From NCBI RefSeq assembly GCF_007595705.1, contig NZ_NISY01000017.1, positions 1-64,000 of the forward strand: a DNA stretch of 64,000 nt, given 5' to 3'. A program made the position numbers and the translations under genes. The notes beneath the pieces were generated by a model. That model saw only the letters and a program-made list of their open reading frames with translations, was not told the origin of the DNA and did no database searches. Every line of letters starts with the position of its first letter. The stretch's first letter is position 1. This DNA comes from Streptomyces sp. SAJ15 (GTDB lineage: Bacteria > Actinomycetota > Actinomycetes > Streptomycetales > Streptomycetaceae). This document shows, in pieces, positions 58,259-64,000 of the stretch.

Positions 58259-59521
58259 ATGACCACTTCCCTCACCTCCGGTGCGGCCACGATGGGACGG
58301 CGCACCGTCGCCAAGTCTGCCGCACTGGCCGCCGCGACCCTGCTCACGGGCGGCGGCACCGCCTGGGCCCGGTCCTCCGCGTGCGACCCCGGATCCACCT
58401 CGCGCGGCGGCCTCGTCCTACGGCTTCCCGCGCCGACCGGGCCGCACCGGGTCGGCGTCACCAGCCTGCACCTGGTCGACGGCTCCCGCACCGATCCCTG
58501 GGACGACCGGATCACCGTGCGGGAGCTGATGGTGTCGGTCTTCTACCCGGCGCGGAGCGTCCGGGGGCGCCGGCGGGCACCCCAGCTGACGCCCGAGGCC
58601 GCGGTGTTGTTCGGGCAGATCGACGTCCACGCGCACCAGCCGCTCCCGGACGCGGGCGTCGACTGGGCGGCCACGCTCACCCACGCGTACGAGAACGCCC
58701 CGGCGCGACCCGTGCGGCGGCCGGTCCTGCTGTACAGCCCCGGCGGCGGCGATCCGCGTACCGTCGGCACCACGCTCGCCGAGGAGTTGGCGAGCCACGG
58801 CCATGTGGTGGTGACGATGGACCACCCCGGGGACTCGAGCGAGGTGGAGTTCCCGGCGGCGACGGCGGAGCGCGCCAAGGTCCGTGCCACCGTGCTGTTC
58901 GGTCCGCCCACCCCCGCGCGGTTCCGCACGATGGTCGACACCCGGCTCGCGGACACCGCGTTCGTGCTGGACCGGCTCGCCGACCTGGCCGCCGGGCGAA
59001 ACCCCGACGCCGAGGGGCGGCCGCTGCCCCAGGGGCTCCCCCGCGCGCTGGACCTCCGGCGGGTGGGCGTCTACGGCCACTCGGCGGGCGGCACCACCGC
59101 CGCCCAGGCGCTGTACGACGATCCCCGCATCGGCGCCGCGGTCGATCTGGAGGGCTATCTCGACCACCCCGCGGAGGCTCCCGGGCAGCCGGGCGAGCTG
59201 TTCCCGGTGGCCCGGAACGGGGTGGACCGCCCGCTCCTGCTGCTGGGCACCGACGGATTCCGCGACGAGCGGTTCGATCGCTCCTGGTCGGCCATGCTCG
59301 CGCACCCGGGCGGGCACACCCGGCTGCGGCGCGTCGACGACGCGACGCACTGGGTGTTCACCGACTACGCGGCCATGGTGCCCCGGTTGCAGGCCGCCGG
59401 GCTGATGACCGCCGAGGAGCGGAGAAGCATGATCGGCGCTATCGCCCCCGCACGGGCCATACCCGCGGTGCGGAACCAGGTGCGCGGGTTCTTCGCCCGG
59501 CACCTGCCGCCGGCGCGCTGA
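58259..59521 (+). CDS. Secreted alpha/beta hydrolase, paralogue of 46687-47925
   Basis: 420 residues. The N-terminus MGRRTVAKSAALAAATLLTGG contains a twin-Arg followed by a hydrophobic stretch, so Tat export is possible. The mature part begins with the same block as its paralogue (LPAPTGPHRVGVTSLHLVDG, DPWDDR, RELMVSVFYPA). Catalytic elements: LLYSPGGGDP, GHSAGG nucleophile, DGFRDE acid region, DDATHWVF with His. PAF-acetylhydrolase-like/dienelactone-hydrolase-like esterase. Start ATG 58259. Divergent from the ArsR-type regulator. Its relation to the polyprenyl synthase downstream is positional only. Confidence 0.84.
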   Translation: MTTSLTSGAATMGRRTVAKSAALAAATLLTGGGTAWARSSACDPGSTSRGGLVLRLPAPTGPHRVGVTSLHLVDGSRTDPWDDRITVRELMVSVFYPARSVRGRRRAPQLTPEAAVLFGQIDVHAHQPLPDAGVDWAATLTHAYENAPARPVRRPVLLYSPGGGDPRTVGTTLAEELASHGHVVVTMDHPGDSSEVEFPAATAERAKVRATVLFGPPTPARFRTMVDTRLADTAFVLDRLADLAAGRNPDAEGRPLPQGLPRALDLRRVGVYGHSAGGTTAAQALYDDPRIGAAVDLEGYLDHPAEAPGQPGELFPVARNGVDRPLLLLGTDGFRDERFDRSWSAMLAHPGGHTRLRRVDDATHWVFTDYAAMVPRLQAAGLMTAEERRSMIGAIAPARAIPAVRNQVRGFFARHLPPAR

Positions 59522-59691
59522 CCGGCCGGAGCCCGGGAAACCCGCGGCCGACCGCTGCGGTGGCCGTTCGGGTCGGCTCGTGTCGCCATCCGGGTGGTGC
59601 CGCGGCCCGGTCCGCCGGTTCGGGCGGACCGGTGCGTCACATTTGGCGTTGGCGGACATGGCGCGGGTACGGCGGGACGGAGCGCGCGGTG

Positions 59692-61152
59692 ATGTGGACA
59701 GGATGCGCTCGACGGCCGGAACGGGCCGCACCGCCGACCGGTGACGACCTGACCGGTGACGACCCGACCGGTGACGACTCGTCCCCCCTCACCGCCCCGT
59801 CCCTCCTCGCCCCGCCCGGTGCCACGGAGCCCGCCGCTCGGGAAGAGGACATCGAGGACATCGGGGAGCGAGCCGCCTGGTGGCCGTCGGGCGGGGCGGC
59901 GGACGGCTGGGAGCAGGACATCGACGCGCTCTATCCGGCCGCGCCCGGGGCGGAGCTCACCTCGGAGTTGCTGGCGGCGTCCGGGCTGGCGAAGGCCGCG
60001 TTCCCGGAGGCCGAGCCGCCGGAGGGCAGGCCGCCGGAGGGCGCGGCCGTCGACGGGACGTACGCCCCGGAGCCCCGCCCCGGCGGGCGCGGGACGGACA
60101 CCGCCCCCGGCGTGGACGGGTCGGCGGGCGGCCCCGAGCCGGACGGCCCGCTGGACGGTCCGCTGAACGGCTCGCTGGACGGCTCGCTGGACCGGCGGAT
60201 CCATGCCGCGCTGGTCGCGCCCGTACGCCATCTGCTGGACTCCGGGGGCCGGCGGTGGCGGCCGCGACTGATGACGGCGGTGATCGAGGCGCTGGGCGGC
60301 GACGGGGCACGGTTCGGCACGCTGCTGGCGGCGTGCGAGCTGCTGCACACCGGCTCACTCATGATCGACGACATCCAGGACCGCGCCCCGCTCCGGCGCG
60401 GTCGACGGACCGCCCACACGGTCTACGGCACGGCGGCCACCATCACCGCCGGCACGGCCGCGTACTTCTGTCTGGACCGCGCCATCCGGCGCACTCTGCC
60501 GCCCGACCCTCGGCTGCGCACGGCGGTGTACGAGATCTACCTGACCGCGCTGCGGGCCGCGCACGCCGGGCAGGCGCTGGACCTCCAGGGACATGACGAG
60601 GAGATGGACCTCGCCGTGGAGCGCGGCGACGTCCGGCCGCTGCTGCGGATGCTGACGCTCACCCACCGGCTGAAGTCCGGGGCTCCGGTGCGCGCCCTGT
60701 TCGAGACGGCGGCCGTGGTGGGCGGGGCGACGGCCGGACAGCGAGCGGCGCTCGGGGCGCTGGGCGAGGCGGTCGGCATGGCCTACCAGATCACCGACGA
60801 CGTGGCCGATCTGCGCGGAGTGGCGAACGAGGGCGGCGAGACCAAGCGGGTCGCCGAGGATCTGCACAACGCCAAGGTGACCTTCCCGCTCGCCTATGCC
60901 GTCACCCGCCTGTCCGGGCCCGAGGCCGCGGCCCTCTGGGAGCGGCTGCGGGGCGGACCGGACGCCCGCGCCGTGCGGCGGATCGCGCGGACCATCGAGG
61001 CGTGCGGGGCGCTCGACCGGTGCGAGCAGCGGGCGGCGGGGCTGGTGGAGGAGGCATGGGCGGCGGTGGCGGAGGAGTTGCCCGCCACCGCGGCGGCCCG
61101 ACGGCTGCGGCACCTCGCCGACGCCACGGTGCGCCGGCCGCGCACGGGGTGA
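59692..61152 (+). CDS. Polyprenyl diphosphate synthase with long disordered N-terminal extension
   Basis: 486 residues, about 150 more than usual. The core (about 160-480) has the first Asp-rich motif MIDDIQDRAPLRRG (Asp226, Asp227, Asp230), QALDLQGHDEEMDLA, and the second motif ITDDVADLRG (Asp369, Asp370, Asp373). The N-terminal extension is acidic and Pro/Gly-rich with tandem units TGDDL-TGDDP-TGDDS (59737-59781) and DGPLDGPLNGSLDGSLD, plus AELTSELLAASGLAKAAFPEA as a possible short helix. It may direct the enzyme to a compartment or partner; such tails are seen on prenyl transferase cargo of family 2 encapsulins, but no shell gene is here. ATG 59692 follows GGACGGAG. Confidence 0.84.
   Translation: MWTGCARRPERAAPPTGDDLTGDDPTGDDSSPLTAPSLLAPPGATEPAAREEDIEDIGERAAWWPSGGAADGWEQDIDALYPAAPGAELTSELLAASGLAKAAFPEAEPPEGRPPEGAAVDGTYAPEPRPGGRGTDTAPGVDGSAGGPEPDGPLDGPLNGSLDGSLDRRIHAALVAPVRHLLDSGGRRWRPRLMTAVIEALGGDGARFGTLLAACELLHTGSLMIDDIQDRAPLRRGRRTAHTVYGTAATITAGTAAYFCLDRAIRRTLPPDPRLRTAVYEIYLTALRAAHAGQALDLQGHDEEMDLAVERGDVRPLLRMLTLTHRLKSGAPVRALFETAAVVGGATAGQRAALGALGEAVGMAYQITDDVADLRGVANEGGETKRVAEDLHNAKVTFPLAYAVTRLSGPEAAALWERLRGGPDARAVRRIARTIEACGALDRCEQRAAGLVEEAWAAVAEELPATAAARRLRHLADATVRRPRTG
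59737..59781 (+). repeat. 15-bp tandem repeat in the polyprenyl synthase N-terminus
   Basis: Three in-frame copies of ACCGGTGACGACCTG-like units encode TGDDL, TGDDP and TGDDS. They add acidic, disordered sequence. Confidence 0.7.
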
Positions 61153-61225
61153 ACTCCCGCGCCGAGCGCGTTGGCACTCCCGTGCGGACCGCGGTGGACC
61201 GGCGTGCCGAGCGCGCTTGGCCCCC

Positions 61226-61345
61226 GTGCCGACCGGCGTCGCCACGGGCGTCTGGCTGATCACCGTGTTCGGGGCGTACGCGCTGGAGCGCGCGGGGCGC
61301 CGCGGGCCGGTGGAGGCGGTGCTGCGGCGGCTGGTGTACCGGGGG
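61226..61345 (+). pseudogene. Fragment resembling the C-terminus of a DUF418 membrane protein
   Basis: The plus frame from GTG 61226 encodes TGVATGVWLITVFGAYALE followed by RAGRRGPVEAVLRRLVYRG, which looks like the last transmembrane helix and conserved tail of DUF418 (YeiB-type) proteins. The rest of the domain is missing and the frame continues into Arg-rich sequence until 61522. A remnant of a deleted gene is the likely explanation. The upstream 70 bp contain two imperfect direct repeats with CCGAGCGCG. The remaining part to 61524 shows only the GGAAGGA site of the next gene. Confidence 0.4.
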
Positions 61346-61524
61346 CCGAGGACGGCGCGGGAACTGAGGACGCCGAACGGGACATCGGCGCATGTCGCGC
61401 GGCGCGGTGGCCGCCGGGCCGGGGCAGACTGGTCGCGGGCCCCGCCCGGCGGGCGCGCCCGGTGCCGACGGGGCCGGCCCGCGAGGGAGACATCCGGTAG
61501 GACAGACCCCGGAAGGACGTAGCC

Positions 61525-62187
61525 ATGACCACGGACGCCCCGCCCGGACCGCTGCGGGTGCTGGTCTTCGGCGGCGCGCTGCGCGCCGATTCCACCAACG
61601 CCAGACTCGCCTCCCTGGTGGCCCGCCTGGTGACCGCGGCCGGGGCCACCGTCGACCTCGCCACCATGCGCGACTTCGAGATGCCGGCCTACGACGGGGA
61701 TGTGGAGGAGGCCCGGGGGCTGCCGCAGGGCGCGCTCGCGCTGCGCGACCGACTGGAGGCGTGCAACGCCTTCGTGATCTCCTCTCCGGAGTACAACGCC
61801 TCGGTGCCGGGTGTGCTGAAGAACGCCATCGACTGGGTCTCGCGGGTCCGTCCGCAACCCTTCAAGAGCAAGCACGCGCTGCTCGTCTCCGCGTCCCCGT
61901 CCATGGTCGGCGGCAACCGCGGCCTGTGGGCGCTGCGGGTGCCGCTGGAGCACCTCGGCACCCGTGTGTACCCGGACATGTTCAGCCTGGCCAAGGCCCA
62001 CCAGGGCTTCACCGGGGACGGCCGGCTGGCCGACGAGGGGCTGCAGGAGCGGCTGGCCGAGACCGTCTCCGGGTTTCTCAGCCTGGTCGAGGCCGACGCG
62101 CGCTATGTGTGTCTCCAGCGCCGGTGGTACGAGTTCCTCGGCGACCGCACCGAGGCTCCGGTCACCCAGCGCGCGGAGGACGGGTAG
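61525..62187 (+). CDS. NADPH-dependent FMN reductase-like flavoprotein
   Basis: 220-residue flavodoxin-like fold protein of the FMN_red family. The phosphate-binding loop near the N-terminus is GGALRADSTNARL, and the flavin-contacting motif is SSPEYNASVPGVLKNAIDWVSR, both diagnostic. It likely reduces quinones, azo dyes or chromate with NAD(P)H via FMN. ATG follows GGAAGGA by about seven bases. It ends 86 bp before the leader peptide of the ThrRS gene, and no co-transcription is needed because that gene has its own leader. Confidence 0.87.
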   Translation: MTTDAPPGPLRVLVFGGALRADSTNARLASLVARLVTAAGATVDLATMRDFEMPAYDGDVEEARGLPQGALALRDRLEACNAFVISSPEYNASVPGVLKNAIDWVSRVRPQPFKSKHALLVSASPSMVGGNRGLWALRVPLEHLGTRVYPDMFSLAKAHQGFTGDGRLADEGLQERLAETVSGFLSLVEADARYVCLQRRWYEFLGDRTEAPVTQRAEDG

Positions 62188-62225
62188 CGGGCTGGGGACG
62201 GGGGGCGGCGGCCGCCCGCGGGGTG

Positions 62226-62237
62226 CCGGTTAACCGG
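62226..62237. promoter_or_regulatory. Perfect palindrome upstream of the ThrRS leader promoter
   Basis: CCGGTTAACCGG, a perfect 12-bp palindrome, ends 24 bp before the TACGGT -10-like hexamer of the leader. Its place just upstream of the -35 zone fits an operator or activator site. No known consensus is assigned. Confidence 0.45.
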
Positions 62238-62261
62238 TCGCCCGGCCGGAGCCGGGGCTGC

Positions 62262-62267
62262 TACGGT
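62262..62267 (+). promoter_or_regulatory. Probable -10 of the ThrRS leader transcript
   Basis: TACGGT lies six bases before the ATG of the leader peptide, which places the transcription start at or next to the A of ATG. The leader is therefore probably leaderless, like several other genes here. No clear -35 was seen. Confidence 0.5.
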
Positions 62268-62273
62268 CGCCGC

Positions 62274-62327
62274 ATGATCAAGCGCGCCGACCTGACGACG
62301 ACGCCGGAGAGTGTCCCGGCGCGCTGA
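62274..62327 (+). CDS. Threonine attenuator leader peptide
   Basis: A 17-codon frame encodes MIKRADLTTTPESVPAR. Three consecutive ACG threonine codons lie at 62295-62303, in front of a terminator hairpin and the ThrRS gene. This is the classical layout of ribosome-mediated transcription attenuation: shortage of Thr-tRNA stalls the ribosome on the Thr codons and frees the GTCCCGG segment (62313-62319). That segment can pair with CCGGGGC (62348-62354) in the terminator arm, so transcription continues. Without stalling the ribosome covers this segment and the terminator forms. There is no ribosome site; a promoter -10 just upstream suggests leaderless translation. Confidence 0.75.
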   Translation: MIKRADLTTTPESVPAR

Positions 62328-62340
62328 CCGTTGTCCGAGT

Positions 62341-62372
62341 CGAAGCCCCGGGGCGAGTGCCCCGGGGCTTCG
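62341..62372 (+). terminator. Attenuator terminator hairpin of the ThrRS gene
   Basis: Perfect 14-bp stem CGAAGCCCCGGGGC (62341-62354) and GCCCCGGGGCTTCG (62359-62372) with GAGT loop, no T-tract. It starts 14 bases after the leader stop codon. The 62348-62354 part is the competitor in the proposed antiterminator. Confidence 0.72.
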
Positions 62373-62412
62373 CCGTGTGGTCACTCGCCCGACGATCCGC
62401 GAGGAGACCACC

Positions 62413-63642
62413 GTGTACGACCACCGCAAACTCGGCCGTGAGCTGGGCCTGTTCGACACCGACCCGTTGATGGGCGCGGGGCTGCCGTACTGGCTACCCG
62501 ACGGCGCGACCGTGCGGCACGCCCTGGAGGAGTTCATCCGCGGCGCCGAGCGCCGCGCGGGGTACCGGCATGTCGCCTCGCCGGTGCTGGCCAAGCGCGA
62601 GCTCTACGAGATCTCCGGGCACTGGTCCCACTACAGCGAGGACATGTTCCCCCCGATGGAGCTGGGTGGGGAGCGGTTCGTGCTGCGGCCGAGCCTGTGC
62701 CCCCACCATGCGCTGATCTACCGCTCCCGCGCGCACAGCTACCGCGAGTTGCCGCTGCGGATGGCGGAGTTGGGCGGCATGTACCGCTCCGAGCTCTCCG
62801 GGGTGCTCGGCGGGCTGACCCGGGTCCGGGCGATCCAGCTCAACGACGCGCACGTCTTCTGCACCGAGGAGCAGGTCGCCGACGAGGCGCGGGCGGCGCT
62901 GGAGCTGATCGGCAGCGCCTACCGGGCCCTGGGCATCCGGCCGGCGCGCTATCGGCTCTCCCTCCCCGGCGCGGGCGGGAAGTACGTGGCCGACCCGGCG
63001 ATGTGGCGGCGGGCGGCGGCGGTGCTCGCCGACGTGCTGGACGCGTCCGGCCTGGCGTACGAGGCCGTCGAGGGCGAGGCGGCGTTCTACGGTCCCAAGA
63101 TCGATGTGCAGATCGCCGACGGGGCGGGCCGTGAGACCACCCTCTCCACCGTCCAGGTCGACTTCCACCAGCCCCGCCGGTTCGATCTGCGCTACATCGG
63201 CCCGGACGGCGGCCGGCACCGGCCCGTCATGCTCCACCGCAGCGTCATCGGGAGCGTGGAGCGGGCCGTCGCCCACCTCGTCGAGCACCACGGTGGCGCC
63301 TTCCCCGCCTGGCTCGCCCCGACCCAACTGGTGGTCCTGCCCGTCTCGGAGGCCGAGCTGCCGCGCGCCACCGACCTGGTGCGGCGCTGCCTCGACCGGG
63401 GGCTGCGCGCGGAGCTGGCGGGGCCGGAGTCGGGCAGCCTGGGCGCCCGCGTCCGCGCCGCCCGGCTCGTGCCGTACCAGGCGGTGATCGGCGCCAGGGA
63501 GGTCGCGGACGACGGGGTCGCGCTGCGGCTGCGGGACGGCCGGCGGCTGGACCCGATGCCCGCGGACGAGGCGTTGGCCCGCGTCCAGGCCACGGTCGAG
63601 GGCTACGAGACCGCGCTGTGGGACGTCGACTCCCCGGCGTAG
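62413..63642 (+). CDS. Short threonyl-tRNA synthetase paralogue (no TGS or editing domain)
   Basis: 409-residue class II synthetase with the ThrRS catalytic core and C-terminal anticodon-binding domain. It lacks the N-terminal TGS and editing domains of the usual 650-residue enzyme. Zinc ligands Cys96 (LCPHHA), His147 (NDAHVF) and His275 (MLHRSV) are kept, as are motif 2 (RMAELGGMYRSELSG, TRVRAIQLND) and motif 3 (GSVERAVAHLVE). So it should charge tRNA-Thr, without editing Ser-tRNA. GTG start after GAGGAG, 40 bp behind the attenuator. A second, inducible ThrRS can serve as back-up or as resistance to ThrRS inhibitors; no inhibitor-biosynthesis gene is visible nearby. Confidence 0.84.
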   Translation: MYDHRKLGRELGLFDTDPLMGAGLPYWLPDGATVRHALEEFIRGAERRAGYRHVASPVLAKRELYEISGHWSHYSEDMFPPMELGGERFVLRPSLCPHHALIYRSRAHSYRELPLRMAELGGMYRSELSGVLGGLTRVRAIQLNDAHVFCTEEQVADEARAALELIGSAYRALGIRPARYRLSLPGAGGKYVADPAMWRRAAAVLADVLDASGLAYEAVEGEAAFYGPKIDVQIADGAGRETTLSTVQVDFHQPRRFDLRYIGPDGGRHRPVMLHRSVIGSVERAVAHLVEHHGGAFPAWLAPTQLVVLPVSEAELPRATDLVRRCLDRGLRAELAGPESGSLGARVRAARLVPYQAVIGAREVADDGVALRLRDGRRLDPMPADEALARVQATVEGYETALWDVDSPA

Positions 63643-63685
63643 CGGGCGTGGTGCCGCCGGCGGGCCACGATGTCCCTCCCGCCCC

Positions 63686-64000
63686 TCATGAACGCTTTGG
63701 ACCTGGAGCCGGACCTGGACCGCGGTCGCCGGGCCGGTCGGCGCGGGTGGGGGCGGGCGGGGCGAAGCGGGCCACGTAGCGGCGCTGCCAGGGCGTCTCC
63801 ACGGCACGCCGGTCGTAGTGCTGTCGCACATAGGCGACCGCCTCCTCCCCAGGGACGCCGTCGAGCACGGCGAGACAGGCCAGGGCGGTGCCGGTGCGTC
63901 CGACACCGCCGCCGCAGGCGACCTCGACGCGCTCGGTCCCGGCGCGCTCCCAGAGCTCGCGCAGGGCGTCGACCGCCTCCGCGCGGTCGGCGGGCAGCCG
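63686..64000 (-). CDS. Protein-tyrosine/dual-specificity phosphatase-like protein, partial
   Basis: The last 104 codons of a minus-strand gene cut by the window end. The active-site loop VACGGGVGRTGTALACL matches the Cys-X5-Arg signature of tyrosine and dual-specificity phosphatases, with Gly-rich loop and the following Thr. Upstream residues (DALRELWERAGTERVEV) and downstream helix (GEEAVAYVRQHYDRRAVETP) fit the fold common in Streptomyces. The tail is Pro/Arg-rich. The His usually before the catalytic Cys is Ala here. The start lies outside the window. Confidence 0.75.
   Translation of the reverse strand, partial: RLPADRAEAVDALRELWERAGTERVEVACGGGVGRTGTALACLAVLDGVPGEEAVAYVRQHYDRRAVETPWQRRYVARFAPPAPTRADRPGDRGPGPAPGPKRS

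Overview
The window is about 64 kb of very GC-rich actinobacterial DNA and most likely comes from a Streptomyces chromosome. The gene families point that way (TetR, PadR and XRE regulators, SpoIIE-type phosphatase, NarL-type two-component pair, receptor-like PknB kinase, Sfp-type PPTase, DUF2786, many secreted hydrolases), as do strong third-position GC, many GTG starts, apparently leaderless promoters, and ATGA/GTGA stop-start overlaps. The species cannot be fixed from the sequence alone.

Layout. 0-8.3 kb holds small accessory genes: an amidase with a divergent TetR regulator and shared operator, a membrane protein, a HAD hydrolase, a PadR/GDSL-hydrolase pair opposite a SnoaL-like protein, an M24 peptidase and a polyprenyl synthase. 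8.6-26.2 kb is the centre of interest. A six-gene, translationally coupled operon (10585-25903) encodes two giant synthases with PUFA-synthase and enediyne-PKS character, a free ACP, an alpha/beta hydrolase, a glycosyltransferase and a FkbM methyltransferase. It is bracketed by two identical 72-nt minus-strand sequences (8675-8746 and 26100-26171). Each folds as a complete tRNA cloverleaf with an encoded CCA end and a Trp-type CCA anticodon in a six-base loop. Each also has its own -10-like element, a GC hairpin in front and a terminator hairpin directly after the CCA.

26.2-43.9 kb: an AbiEii-type nucleotidyltransferase with a small partner, a pentapeptide-like membrane protein, a DUF1266 protein, a 3-mercaptopyruvate sulfurtransferase, an XRE-cupin regulator, an NAD(P)-binding protein, a SpoIIE-type sensor phosphatase leading into a XylFGH-like sugar ABC operon, a small HTH protein, a thioesterase, an Fpg/Nei glycosylase and a phenylacetate-CoA ligase. 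43.9-64 kb: a NarL-type two-component pair, two paralogous secreted esterases, a SAP-like protein, a Rieske oxygenase, a kinase fused to an extracellular solute-binding domain, a DJ-1/PfpI protein, an MFS exporter, an SDR, an arginase-family protein, an ArsR-type regulator, a second polyprenyl synthase with a long disordered N-terminus, an FMN reductase, a short second threonyl-tRNA synthetase behind a Thr-codon leader peptide and terminator, and the end of a tyrosine-phosphatase-like gene.

How the genes may work together. The synthase operon has the parts for an iterative reduced or polyene acyl chain: KS, AT and KR in the first protein, KS, AT and DH in the second, a flavin-type enoyl reductase fused at the front, and its own PPTase. 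The chain would be carried on ACPs, possibly released by the hydrolase, then glycosylated and O-methylated; a glycolipid-like product is inferred, not shown. The short ThrRS is probably induced by threonine or charged-tRNAThr shortage through ribosome-mediated attenuation. The most novel signal is the pair of tRNA-like RNA genes around the operon; the second copy is divergent from the nucleotidyltransferase-toxin-like pair.
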